A DNA stretch of 64,000 nucleotides from Hypoxylon rubiginosum. Its lineage: Eukaryota > Ascomycota > Sordariomycetes > Xylariales > Hypoxylaceae. Location of the stretch: assembly GCA_902806565.1 (NCBI GenBank), contig CADCXA010000039.1:124001-188000 (forward strand), given 5' to 3'. Position numbers and translations under genes: made by a program. How positions within the stretch are numbered: the first letter of the stretch is position 1; every line of letters begins with the position of its first letter. This document shows, one piece after another, positions 47,101 through 56,941 of this stretch. Below the pieces are notes generated by a model. The model ran no database searches, had not been told where the DNA came from, and saw only the letters and a program-made list of their open reading frames with translations.

Positions 47101-47935
47101 CCTAAGACATGCCCACATATGTCTAGCTGTCAAAGTATGGGTTGTTTTGGCGGTGAGGAAACTACCTAGATAGAACGGTGAGCAGCTTCGTCGGCCTACA
47201 CGATGTTATTTCCTATTAGGGACTATAATTTACCGATATTCGATCAGGCTAGTTGTGTCAACTGGCGGTGATAGGAGAAACCGTAGTGTCTACCTGGAAA
47301 GGAGCAGCTGCCCGGGTTTCGGGGCATTGTATGCATACCTAATCTATCACGGTAGTTGTTGCACTAAGAGCCAAGTACTTGCACTCCCTTTGGCTTCCCG
47401 TGTCCTTCTAACAATGATTGCCGACCTGATCATATTCAAGATGACTAGAAATAGTCATCTCATACTAGGCAGTTTTCAGACCTGTTTTCTTGTCAGAAAA
47501 TGCTAGTCTTGTTTGTTTTGCTAGTTGATGCGCAGTGCCTGAAAGGCACAGGGAGCCAAATGGCAAAGGCGGTGCAAGTAATCAGAGCAATGGCTACCAT
47601 CGTAACAAAATAGGAGCTGACCCAGACCTGAACTTGTATTATTGTTAAATATTGGGCGACAGGGATATTATCTCGGGGTCATGATAAAAAAAGGTCCAAG
47701 TTTTAACGGAATAAACATGGTATTTTTAAGCAGCGTGTCTAGAAGAGAAAATGAGAAAAAGAGTTTCAAAAGACGAAGCTATTTCGTTTATTTCGTTTAT
47801 TTCATTCTTTGGTTTGTGTCACGTGATATCAGGTACTACTGTGGGCTGGCGCTTGGGCTTTTCTCGGTGCATCAAGCGTCAGACCTTGAGCATTGGTCCT
47901 CCTCTTTGATATCCTACCCTTTGCTATCAAGGACC

Positions 47936-50470
47936 ATGTCGTCTTTCAGGGAGTCCGGTACTCTCGGGACATATCAGAGATATAAACTTGGCCAAGCTCA
48001 GTTCCAAAAATGGCTAAAGCAAACCTCGGACAAACTTCGCTTGGGGTCCGCACGGCCGCCGACAGGGCCGGCGAATCTCCAGAACTCAACAGCCAAGAAA
48101 GAGTCAAATCAAGCAGGGAAAGGGTCCCAACTCAAAGGAAACCCGAAGACGGCTTCGGCAGTTCACTGGTCGCAACTGGAGTCGATGGCACAGACCGTGA
48201 TAGATTACGCAGAGCCAGAACAGATTCCTCGATCCGCCATCAGCATCCTGCGCGACGTTGTCTATCTGAGAAAGAAGACCGCGGATCTCTTCGGCCAAGC
48301 GGCTACCCGGTCGGACAGCGAAGTACTTAGACAGAAGAATTCGGCACACGAACACATTATTCAAGTTCTTGAGAGGGTCCTACACCGATTTGAGGCTTTC
48401 TTGTCCAATATCCGTCCGTCCTCACAAGAGGCGGGACCCAATGAAGATGGACGGTTGGGCATGAACGACATAAACAACATGTTCGAACATCTTCACGTCG
48501 AGCAGTCGCATGAAGGAGAAAATGAAGACCGGGAAGAGATCTCCGACGCGGAAGTGACTGTCGCCAAGCGCGCAAAGAAGTTCCAAAAGAAGGGCGGCAA
48601 GAAACCGAAACAGAAGAAACAACCGAAGGAGCAACGCGTCCAGAAACGGACGCCAGGCTCCCATGATAACTCCTGGGTTGACACCTTTAAATGGGTGGAA
48701 GAAGAGGAAGACGAAGAAGAAGATGACTATTACATGCTGATATACTGCTTCTTCCAAGATTTCAACTCTATCCGGACCTACGTTAGCGACCGGTGGACCG
48801 AATACTTCTATCACAAATCCGTGTCGCTTGACACTCTCGCAGTGGTGACTAATGCCGCTTGCGAGATGTTTCACGAGATGGAGTACGAGCTAGTTAAGGT
48901 GTTGCGAGACACGCCCCGATTGGCAGAGTATGAATTCATGTTAGACACGCTGTTCTTCCAGTACGGTCTCGACCACGTGGACTACTCCGGCGAGCACGAG
49001 TTAACGGATAGCGAGAGAAACTACAAAATTCTAGCCGAGGCCGACTGGCTCGGGTTCTTCGCATACTCCAACATTGTCCAGATCTTGGATTTCGTGCCGC
49101 CGGGAAAGGTGCCTATGGTTCCGTCTTCGGCGATGAAGCAACCCAAGTACGGCCTCCACGAGTTCGAAGACTTTCGAGACTTTACCAAAGATGCCATATT
49201 TGACTTCTTCCCTGAAATTTGCATCATCAAGGCCATGAAGACGAATGACGAGCTGCCCATGATTGTCTGTGCGCAGGATGAGCTGACGCTCGATTTTGAG
49301 GATATATTTCGAGTGCGGGACTACTCCTCCGCGACTGTCTTCGGCTTGTCTTTATATATCGACATTCGGTATATCCTTGAAGACCAAATAAGCGATGCAT
49401 TTCATCTCGCGCAAACCACCGCCGTTAGGACGAAGACGATCCTAGAGGGTCAGCTGCCTAGCATTCGAGGTCCTTGGGATCTCAAGAAAGAGTGCCGCTT
49501 CAGATTAGCAGAGGCTGAGTCGTTCATCCTGCAAGATTTTCTTGGAAAGGACAAAGCAAGAAGATTTGAAGAAAAGGGGGTTATGGAAGAGTTCGAAAGG
49601 CATCTGCTCTTGAAGAAAGACCCCGTCTGGTCAGGGCTCCTTGACTTCCGCTGCCGACTTGTTCTCAATAATCTTGGCTACCGCTTCATTAACGAATCAC
49701 CCGTGGTACTTGGGGCAGCTTTCGCTTACGCAGCGTCACTGATCGACGAGACGCAGGATTTGCACTGGCCTCAAATGGATCAATTTTTCAGGGTCCACGA
49801 CAAGGAAAGAATACTTCGGGGACCCCTGCTACCGAAACTCACACGGATCGACCTCCTCAGGAGGTTTGTGGATCATAACCTGGCCAGTACTGATGATCCT
49901 TTTATCGGCCCTTCCAAGCCGCTGGAAGCTCTTCACAGGAGATACGGATCGGAGAACGGTCACTCTCGCCAGTCGATGGCTTACCTCAGAGACATCATTC
50001 GTGATAAGTTCGACATGAAGGCCGTCAACCCGTTTTCGAGACAAGCAGCGATACTCGCACCTGGGACTGACGAACGCCAGAGCCCGCCAGACGCGGTCGT
50101 GAAGCGTGGGAACCCCGGTGTTGCCGGGGCACAAATTGCTCCGAGACAAATTTCCCAGCCCACCCGCGTCTCGCCGGTGCAACTGCTAGAGATCCTAGAC
50201 GAGACCACGACGTCTCTCCTCGAGAACGAACTTGCCATCGACTTGTTTCAACTGCATACGGAGTCCGTACGGCTTCTGCAGAAGCTCCTCGGCGAGTTCT
50301 CGTCGGAAGTCGAAAGCGATACGCCTTCCATGCTCGACGAGAGTACAAGGACAGAAAGGTTGCCCTTACTTCTGCCAATAATATATCGAAGCATGGCAGA
50401 TGGCAATACAGTTGAAATTGGTAAAAGGTTTGGAAAAGTAATAGGGGAATTTTGTTCGAGTCTTGGATGA
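47936..50470 (+). CDS. DUF6604-domain protein, function unknown
   Basis: This is a single exon of 844 residues. The ATG at 47936 (ACCATGTCG) begins MSSFRESGTLGTYQRYKLGQ; the YQRYK...WL opening is typical of the fungal DUF6604 family. The open frame extends 98 codons upstream but that part looks like leader. Residues 1-200 form the helical N-terminal domain. Residues about 205-265 hold a strongly basic run (KKFQKKGGKKPKQKK), a likely nuclear signal, followed by an acidic run (EEEEDEEEDD). The remaining 580 residues are helical and without a motif I know, ending in a short amphipathic region. Such proteins are numerous in plant-associated and soil ascomycetes and have no assigned role. The gene is alone on its left (14.8 kb desert) and convergent with the small helical-repeat gene on its right. 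Confidence 0.75.
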   Translation: MSSFRESGTLGTYQRYKLGQAQFQKWLKQTSDKLRLGSARPPTGPANLQNSTAKKESNQAGKGSQLKGNPKTASAVHWSQLESMAQTVIDYAEPEQIPRSAISILRDVVYLRKKTADLFGQAATRSDSEVLRQKNSAHEHIIQVLERVLHRFEAFLSNIRPSSQEAGPNEDGRLGMNDINNMFEHLHVEQSHEGENEDREEISDAEVTVAKRAKKFQKKGGKKPKQKKQPKEQRVQKRTPGSHDNSWVDTFKWVEEEEDEEEDDYYMLIYCFFQDFNSIRTYVSDRWTEYFYHKSVSLDTLAVVTNAACEMFHEMEYELVKVLRDTPRLAEYEFMLDTLFFQYGLDHVDYSGEHELTDSERNYKILAEADWLGFFAYSNIVQILDFVPPGKVPMVPSSAMKQPKYGLHEFEDFRDFTKDAIFDFFPEICIIKAMKTNDELPMIVCAQDELTLDFEDIFRVRDYSSATVFGLSLYIDIRYILEDQISDAFHLAQTTAVRTKTILEGQLPSIRGPWDLKKECRFRLAEAESFILQDFLGKDKARRFEEKGVMEEFERHLLLKKDPVWSGLLDFRCRLVLNNLGYRFINESPVVLGAAFAYAASLIDETQDLHWPQMDQFFRVHDKERILRGPLLPKLTRIDLLRRFVDHNLASTDDPFIGPSKPLEALHRRYGSENGHSRQSMAYLRDIIRDKFDMKAVNPFSRQAAILAPGTDERQSPPDAVVKRGNPGVAGAQIAPRQISQPTRVSPVQLLEILDETTTSLLENELAIDLFQLHTESVRLLQKLLGEFSSEVESDTPSMLDESTRTERLPLLLPIIYRSMADGNTVEIGKRFGKVIGEFCSSLG

Positions 50471-50852
50471 AGCGAGTGTAGAGTCTTCCGAAAAAATGTC
50501 ATTAGAATGAAAGAATTATTCACCAATAACCTTGAGCATTAATTATTCCAACTGTGGCGTCTATTCGCCGGTGTTTCCTATTGACCTATTGACATTTAGA
50601 AGAATGTTAACCTCCTACCTCTTATTTCATACAGAGAGCTTGAACTGTAATGCAATTCTTCCGACTCATGAATTTCTGGTTCTATTAGCCTTCGACTGTA
50701 TCTCCATCCAATTACCTAGTACTTTCATGGGACCCGGCTTCTTCATTTTGCCATCAAACTCGATCCTACTGAAGGGAGCCCCGGATTCGCCTGCCCCTCC
50801 AGAATTCAGTCTATTTCTACCCTGACCACATCTATCTTCCGCGACTATCTTT
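50471..50852. other. Convergent 3' intergenic region
   Basis: These 382 bases separate the stops of the DUF6604 gene and the small helical protein gene. A 97-codon frame (50532-50825) has no support. I see nothing else. Confidence 0.45.
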
Positions 50853-51368
50853 CTATGGACCACCTAGCATCCTCATCCTCTCGCTAGCTTCCGCCATCGC
50901 CGCATCGTGGCCAAGCGCCGCAATCTTCTTGTCAGCTTCCCTCATGGCTCTCTCGTGCTCGAGAGCGTCAACGCCATTACCGACCTCGGCCATGGCCCTT
51001 GCGTGGTTCAGCCTGTCTATCCTAGCCTGCGCCTCCTCCATTTCCTTTCGGTGCTGTCTAGCGTACGTCTCGATCGTCTTCCTCTCACGCTCCAGATTCC
51101 GCATCTTAGCTTCGCTCTCCGTCATAGCCCTCGCGTACTCTTTCACGTGCTCCCTCAGCTTGACGTCGCTCTCGGCCATGGCCTTCTCGTGCTCTAGTTT
51201 CTCTAGCCGGCGTCTGGCTTCCGCCATCGCGTCCTCGTGCTCCTGGTCTAGCGCGGCGAGTCGAGTCTTAGCTTCTGCCGTGGCCGCCCTGTACTCTTCG
51301 TTGGCCTTATCTTGCAGATCCCTCAGGCTGGCCATTTCCTTGTCTGGGTTTTGGTTTATTCCAGGCAT
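50853..51368 (-). CDS. Small helical protein built of about 16-residue repeats, orphan
   Basis: This is a single exon of 171 residues, with the ATG in good context (GCCATCATGCC). I do not recognise the family. Nearly the whole chain is charged helix with repeating units of the type EHExAMAEAxxRLxxL. The conserved Ala-Met pairs sit at residues 47, 63, 81, 125, 141 and 157, that is 16 or 18 apart; units near 29 and 100-110 are degenerate. There is no cysteine, no tryptophan, no signal peptide and no membrane segment. A period of 16 does not fit heptads, so a simple two-stranded coiled coil is not the obvious outcome. Coding status is inferred from the regular repeat, the even codon use and the lack of frame breaks; a decayed fragment of a longer coiled-coil protein is possible. 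Confidence 0.6.
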   Translation of the reverse strand: MPGINQNPDKEMASLRDLQDKANEEYRAATAEAKTRLAALDQEHEDAMAEARRRLEKLEHEKAMAESDVKLREHVKEYARAMTESEAKMRNLERERKTIETYARQHRKEMEEAQARIDRLNHARAMAEVGNGVDALEHERAMREADKKIAALGHDAAMAEASERMRMLGGP

Positions 51369-52006
51369 GATGGCGCCGGGTCTTTAAAAATCCAATGTCA
51401 TCGGAAATGTTGCAAGTCGGAGGTTCGCCCGGTCACCGGGACGACGCCGGTGTTGGTGGGATGATCTCGAAAGCTTTAGCTATGACGTCATATCCGTCCA
51501 CTCTAACATGATGGGCTTTCCACTCCTTGTCTCGTGCTTAGGCAGTACTTGCGCGGGTTGAACACACCCACGTCCCCCTTCGAGTATACCTCGGGTTGCT
51601 TGTGTACCTAGGTAACTTATAAGATGATTTATCAACTTCTCTTTATTTGCAGTTTTATCGCCTTTCGTCTAGCCATGGTATAACCAATATTAAAAGGTTA
51701 CCTTAGGTACCTAGGTAGGTATGTAAAATGAGCGTTATTACTTTTTTTTACACGGCATTAGTAGAAATCAATTAATTTTATTAATAATTCTTTATTTGTT
51801 TACCAGTGGCGTAAGGGAGGAAGCGAACGGTACCTATATAACACCTTTCGTATCCCTTCGGCACCATCGCGACCCCTGAAAATCTAGAGATCAAACTTGG
51901 GACTAGAATCAAATCTCTTGGTGCCGGCCCGATCATTATCGTATCGCCATACGGTAAACATTCCCCGGCTTGTTTTAGTCGTCTCGTTACACCAATCGTG
52001 AGAAAA
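51369..52006. other. Divergent promoter region with palindromic motifs
   Basis: This lies between the small helical-protein gene (minus) and the methyltransferase-like gene (plus). It contains TACCTAGGTA at 51606-51615 and a longer compound copy at 51697-51724, followed by an AT-rich stretch (51730-51800). Confidence 0.5.
51697..51724. repeat. Compound TACCTTAGGTACCTAGGTA motif
   Basis: Overlapping copies of TACCT(T)AGGTA make an extended dyad, the most complete member of the family in the window. Confidence 0.8.
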
Positions 52007-52717
52007 ATGGCACTTCCAATATGGCTGTCTCAAACCTCCCTGGCCGCAACGATACTGACCTCGACGGCCGGAACCTACATTGGATTTACCCCTCCGAATC
52101 CTGGCACGAAACCCGTACCCTCAACGGGCGATCTGTGGCGCCGGCTATCCGTCACCAACAAACGCTTCATCAACATCGCATTCGCACCGCTGGGTCTTCT
52201 AGCACTGCACGCCTCCAGCCTAGCCTATTTTTACCCGCACATCCCGCCGCTCGTCCTCCGCGGCGGCGCGGCGAACGGCCTGAACCCGGATCTCGTAACG
52301 TGGTCGGGGGCCACGTCTATCCCCCTGGCTCTGATCCTCTGCGCCGGGATCCCGCTCCGCCTGGTCCCGTACGCTTCGCTGGGCAAGAATTTCACCTTCA
52401 CCCTCGCGGAGCCGGATAGGCTGAAAACTACCGGCATCTATCGCTACGTGCAGCATCCCAGCTACACCGGCCTCCTGGTTCTCCTCGTGAGCAATGTGGC
52501 GCTGCTAGGTAGGACGGACGGCGCGCTGAGCTGCTGGATCCCGCCGGCGTGGCACAAGGCCCTGCAGGCACTGGTTTGGGGGGCAATACTATCGCTGTCA
52601 ATATTCGGCGTGTGGACGCGGGTGTGGCAGGAGGAGCGGATGTTGCGTGCTAGATTCGGCGCGGAGTGGGAAAACTGGCATGCTAGGACACCGCGCTTCG
52701 TACCTTGGTTATTCTGA
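52007..52717 (+). CDS. Isoprenylcysteine carboxyl methyltransferase (ICMT/STE14)-like membrane protein
   Basis: This is a single exon of 236 residues; the ATG at 52007 starts MALPIWLSQTS. There are about five hydrophobic segments (near 5-25, 47-70, 98-120, 152-170 and 182-202). The C-terminal catalytic signature of the ICMT/phospholipid methyltransferase group is present: LGKNFTFTLAEPDRL, then GIYRYVQHPSYTGLL (H150, P151, Y153) and QEERMLRARFGAEWENW (E209, E210), where SAM binds. Classical ICMT methylates prenylated CaaX proteins in the ER, but several fungal paralogs of this size have other or unknown substrates, so I call only the fold. It diverges from the small helical gene and converges with the dioxygenase gene, 157 bases apart. 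Confidence 0.85.
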   Translation: MALPIWLSQTSLAATILTSTAGTYIGFTPPNPGTKPVPSTGDLWRRLSVTNKRFINIAFAPLGLLALHASSLAYFYPHIPPLVLRGGAANGLNPDLVTWSGATSIPLALILCAGIPLRLVPYASLGKNFTFTLAEPDRLKTTGIYRYVQHPSYTGLLVLLVSNVALLGRTDGALSCWIPPAWHKALQALVWGAILSLSIFGVWTRVWQEERMLRARFGAEWENWHARTPRFVPWLF

Positions 52718-52874
52718 TGATACCCCTATATCAACTTGGGAACCTTAAAAAGGAAGAGCAGCAATTTAGAAGGTAGATAGCTAGAGCAATCGCCGAGACG
52801 CACACAATAGAACTGATAAATAAAGATCGATGGGAAATTCTTTAGTATTCCATATGATAGTTACTTAAAAATGC

Positions 52875-54187
52875 CTATTCATAATAGTTAGGCACTTTCA
52901 GCCCTTTAAATTCAAAAGACGTTCCTTCGCGCCTATCTAGAACAGCCTTGTAATGAACATCCTTGACACGCGCTCGAACATACTCGGCCCCGTTCACTAC
53001 TGGCTTCTCGGGGTCCTTGTCTTCTCGTGGGATGAGGCCAAGACGATCTAGCAAAGGCGACGGAACCGTCTTCATCAGCGTGTTGGCACCGGGACGGTTG
53101 AAGTAGAGAAGACCAAGACGGGGTGTATTGATCTGGTCTCTCGGCGGTGTGATGACGCGGTGAATAGTGGACTTGATGAAGCCTTTGGAGCATTAGTGAG
53201 TACAGTCCGTTTCAGGGGTATGAGGGTGAGAGTTACCATTTGTGAGAAATGTCAAGGTATCCGCCGTATTGCAAGTGACTACAGTTTGATCGGGTTAATA
53301 ATTGCTAATAATTTAGAAATTTCGGTTCGGGATTCTGAGAGTTGACATACTACCACCATCGACCGGTCTCACATGCTTCCATTCACCTTCCGGTGTGCGG
53401 ATCTGCAAGCCAGCAATATGCTGCGAGAATAACAGCGTCAAGCTGCCGAAGTCGGTGTGGCCCCCTTTGGAGTAGGCCTGGGCCCTGTCCCAGTCTTCCT
53501 GCGTCCTGGTGTTGTAGATCATATAGCGGAGGTGGTCGTCCGATTCCTCGTCGTACGCGTGCGCGTCGGCGAGGTAGTTCTCCGGGAGCTCGAGGATGAT
53601 GGCGATCAGGACGAAGAGCTTCCAGACCACCTTGTCGAACAGGTCCCTATGAAAAGACGCAATCTCGTCCCAGTTCTGCTCGACGATGTGATGCTTGCCC
53701 ACGTTGGCATGCGCGGGAATCGGCTTGGGGATATTCAACTGTGCCAGCTTGAGTCTGATACTACTTACGAGGGCAGCGATGAGCGTACCATTTCCACGTT
53801 CTCCTTCACTCCAGTATCCCCTACCCAGCGCGAATTCTCCCGGTACCCGAAATACTCACCTTCAGCAAAGTTGCAGGGGAACCGTCGCTTCTCCTTTAGT
53901 GGCTCCTCGAAAAAGGCGTTGCCGAAGCTGAACTGACGGAGCACCCGGTCATCATCGATACCGGTGTTGACCACAGACCAGAATCCAACTCTGGTGACGG
54001 CGTCGTAGAGTTGGTTGGCAAGTTCCTGCTTGCCCCCGGGCTCGTCGAAGCGTGAGAGATCGATCTTGGGCAACTCGGCATATTCGAGCTGCTCCGAGGT
54101 CTTCTGGGGTCGAGTCCACGGCTTTATTGGGACATCGACGCCGCTGAGCTCATGTGCGACTGCTGGTTCGAGAGCAATTGGGGCCAT
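52875..54187 (-). CDS. 2-oxoglutarate/Fe(II)-dependent dioxygenase (isopenicillin N synthase-like fold)
   Basis: The model has four exons: 54187-53789, 53738-53351, 53278-53237 (only 42 bases) and 53182-52875, giving 378 residues. The introns are 50, 72 and 54 bases. The N-terminal DIOX_N domain includes LPKIDLSRFD and GFWSVVNTGI. The iron ligands are H227 and D229 (GGHTDFGSLT) and H284 (STIHRV). The 2-oxoglutarate arginine is R298, but the usual R-x-S reads R-L-G, with Gly300 in place of Ser. The family hydroxylates or desaturates small molecules in the cytosol; fungal members of this size are usually of unknown substrate. The donor of intron 2 could be GTAGTA instead of GTATGT, which changes one residue only. 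The upstream region is shared with the oxidoreductase gene. Confidence 0.88.
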
Positions 54188-54260
54188 CTTGGTTCAGTAA
54201 TTTCTTATCCGAGTCACCAATTCCAACTGGGCTAGTGGTATACCAACTGTCTTGTCTTAA

Positions 54261-54268
54261 TATATATA
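54261..54268 (-). promoter_or_regulatory. TATA-like element of the dioxygenase gene
   Basis: TATATATA on the minus strand lies about 75 bases before the ATG, a common distance for short fungal leaders. Confidence 0.35.
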
Positions 54269-55631
54269 CGTGTTTCAACACCAGAGAGCCGTTATAACAA
54301 TAAGTCTAATGAACCCATCTGTTGGAGATGTTGGAGACGCTCGACGTAGAACTACAGTCGATGGAGTATGATCTGATTGGGCCATGCTACTACGAGATCG
54401 GGGGCGGGGGCGGTTGCGTGCTCAATGTTCTCATCGATCTCGGTGCGGACGTGCTTGAAAATGTAGCAATGTGATTGAATGGCCTTTCAAAGCGCCCGAG
54501 GAGATCCTGTAGCCAGCCAGGTACATCTCCCTAACAGCCAAATGCTCCTATATGTTTCAGTGGTGCTACGTCCCTATACCGTTAAAGTATTGATTCTTTA
54601 AACGGTGTTTTCTTACTAGCTCACGTCAGTTCTATAACTGTTGAAGCTATCGTGAATCATGAGGGCGCGTTTCAATAATACCACGACCGCTAGTTCGTAG
54701 GCCACCGCTTTTCAACTCATACATAGTTCCTACCTACCTTTAATATGAATCTTTTCCACTGTACCTGCTCTGATACCAGTTCCGTGCTGGTCTCCCTTCG
54801 AGCTGGGTAATAGTAGGGGTTGGTGTCTTCGCTGGTGGCGGACAAATAACGTCGGCGAAGGCATTTTTCACAAAGCGTGCACCTGTCCTGCCCGAAAATA
54901 TCTTTAATTATTATGTCACACTTCCCAACCTACAGAAGGTAGTATGCCGAGGTAGGCGGTTTCTCTCGTATCTATGAGTTTCAATATCTTTCCTTCTTCT
55001 CTCTAATTTTTAGAGGCGAATTATTAAATAGATACACCGTTAAAAGAAATCGCATAATTGGTTGATGAAAAAACTGGACGAGAAGGAGTTGATGAAAGGA
55101 GAACGAATTCGACATGTCTAAAAACTTGAGTATATTTTTCGAGAATCTTCAAGTGGATCGATGGAATAGAATATCAAGTTACGTCTCGGTAAGAACTTAC
55201 CTAAGAAAACATTTCCGATTAGCTTGCCAACTATATCGTTCTAGATCTCTCTTGCGTTACTGATAGCCCCTAAAACGATGCTAGTGATACTACGGTAGTA
55301 GTGGGACTCGGCAGTAGAACGGGGTGGCCAGCAAGGATTATAAATCAAATCCTTCCCGCACCGGATATTTCTTCATCATTTTACCTATCTAGGTAGGCTG
55401 CCGAGGTCGTCTACTGACTTACCTAGGTATGTGGGGGACCTGGTTGTTTCATCGGGGCGAGTTTATAGGACGGAAGAAAGAAAAAGGGGGGTGAGGGCAT
55501 TTACGATGCAACTTGATCGGCCGTTAACAATGTGGACTCATTATGGGTAGTTACCTACCTAGTCGCCTGCTGTGTAAGGTACGGGTAGCTTTCGCATCCC
55601 GACGTCATCGATAGTAAACTATAAAAATCCA

Positions 55632-55638
55632 TATATAA
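55632..55638 (+). promoter_or_regulatory. TATA-like element of the oxidoreductase gene
   Basis: TATATAA lies about 185 bases before the ATG; a leader near 150 bases is plausible. Confidence 0.35.
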
Positions 55639-55823
55639 GAGAGAAATTCTCGACTGGATTAGCTAGTCGGATTTGAATCTGGATGTAGACCTAGAGAGCA
55701 GAGTTTGAAGCAAGGAATTTACCTTAAAACCAGAAAACCACCTTTCCCCTAAACGCTTCCAGAAGATATCACTCTACGACGGAACCTACCACTATACTAA
55801 ACGTACACCCAACCGCCGCAAAA

Positions 55824-56941
55824 ATGACGGCGAACAAGACCCTCGTCTTCAAGAAGGTCCCCACCGGCTTCCCGGTGCCGGGCGAGCACCTCGCCACCGA
55901 GGACCGCCCCGTCGACCTCGACGCCGACGCCCCCGAGGGGGGCATCGTCGTCGAGATCCTCTACGCCTCCTACGACCCCTACCTCCGGGGCAAGATGCGC
56001 GACGCGAGCGTCAAGTCCTACTCGCCGCCCTTCGACATCGACGGCCCCATAGCCAACAGCACCGTCGCTAGGGTGATCAAGTCGGCCAGCCCCGACTACC
56101 AGCAGGGCGACCTCGTCGTTGCTTTCCTCCCTATCGCCGAGTACGCCGTCGTCCCGGACCCCAAGGCCGTCCGCGCGCGCAAGATCCAGAACCCGCACGG
56201 CCTCGACCTCGCCATGTTTCTCGGCCCACTGGGGATGCCGGGCCTGACCGCGTACGCCGGCCTGCACAAGATCGGGAAGCCCAAGAAGGGGGAGACGGTG
56301 TTCATCAGCTCGGCAGCCGGCGCGGTGGGACAGGTGGTCGGCCAGGTGGCCAAGAACGAGGGGCTCAAAGTTATCGGGTCTGTGGGCTCCGACGAGAAGC
56401 TTGACTACATCATCAAGGAGCTCGGTTTTGATGGCGGCTTCAATTATAAGAAGGAGAGCGCGTTTGATGCGCTCCCGCGCCTGGCGCCTGACGGGATCGA
56501 CATCTACTTCGAGAACGTCGGAGGAGAGCAGCTCGAAGCAGCCCTGAAAAACATGAATACTCACGGGAGAATACCCGTGTGCGGAATGGTAACGATTTTT
56601 TTTAATATCCTTTGCCCTTCAATTTCGAAAGACCCGAATCGTCGGAACTAACTCATATGCAGATCTCGGGCTATAACCAACCTGCCGACCAGAGCTACGG
56701 AGTCAAGGGATTGATCCAGCTCATCTCGAAGCTCATAACGATGCAAGGATTTCTCGTCGGCCAGCCTGAATTCGGGGGCGCGTATTTCGAGGAGCACCAA
56801 AAACAAGTTCAGAAGTGGATCGCGGATGGATCCTTCAAGTCCAAGTTCGACGTCACCGAGGGCATCGATAAAGCTGCCGAGGGATTCGTGGCTATGCTCA
56901 AAGGCGAGAACTTTGGCAAGGCCGTCCTGAAAATCAGATGA
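55824..56941 (+). CDS. Medium-chain NADPH-dependent oxidoreductase (PTGR/leukotriene B4 dehydrogenase-like)
   Basis: The model has exons 55824-56588 and 56663-56941 (intron 74 bases, GTAACG...TGCAG), giving 347 residues. The protein is zinc-free: the catalytic zinc ligands of alcohol dehydrogenases are missing, as in the prostaglandin/2-alkenal reductase group. Marks of that group are SYDPYLRGKM near the start, GPLGMPGLTAYAGL before the nucleotide fold, and the NADPH-binding loop SSAAGAVGQVVGQ (residues about 162-174). YFENVGG and the end of exon 1 (GRIPVCGM) continue the Rossmann fold. The enzyme should reduce alpha,beta-unsaturated aldehydes or ketones in the cytosol. Codon choice in the first exon is strongly GC-ending, which suggests high expression. 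It diverges from the dioxygenase gene, so joint regulation is possible but unproven. Confidence 0.92.

Larger units (their letters stand above)
33164..47935. other. 14.8 kb gene desert with scattered simple repeats
   Basis: I found no frame with a recognisable domain or a convincing splice chain on either strand; the longest candidates (126-143 codons) look random. It holds TACCTAGGTA-type motifs (for example 37450, 39300, 44052, 44170), a 3-copy GGACAGTATACC cluster (34652-34701), and hexanucleotide arrays at 37317, 42563 and 43417. The base composition is more even than in the genes, with many stop codons in all frames. It could be decayed transposon or gene sequence, but I recognise no remnant of a transposase, reverse transcriptase or long terminal repeat. 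The promoter of the DUF6604 gene must be at its right end. Confidence 0.5.
54188..55823. other. Divergent promoter region (1.6 kb)
   Basis: This is shared by the dioxygenase (minus) and the oxidoreductase (plus). TATA-like elements occur at each end (54261 and 55632). TACCTATCTAGGTAGG and ACCTAGGTA motifs lie at 55383-55397 and 55421-55429. There is no supportable gene. Confidence 0.5.

Noticed and set aside
27411..54187. Penicillin-type cluster (acyltransferase-like plus isopenicillin N synthase-like)
   Set aside because: The two genes are about 25 kb apart, the dioxygenase is a generic family member, and no tripeptide synthetase or transporter lies between them.
55797..56564. 255-codon minus-strand frame
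   Set aside because: It mirrors the first exon of the oxidoreductase, whose GC-ending codons leave the opposite strand open; Val/Asp/Gly-rich shadow.
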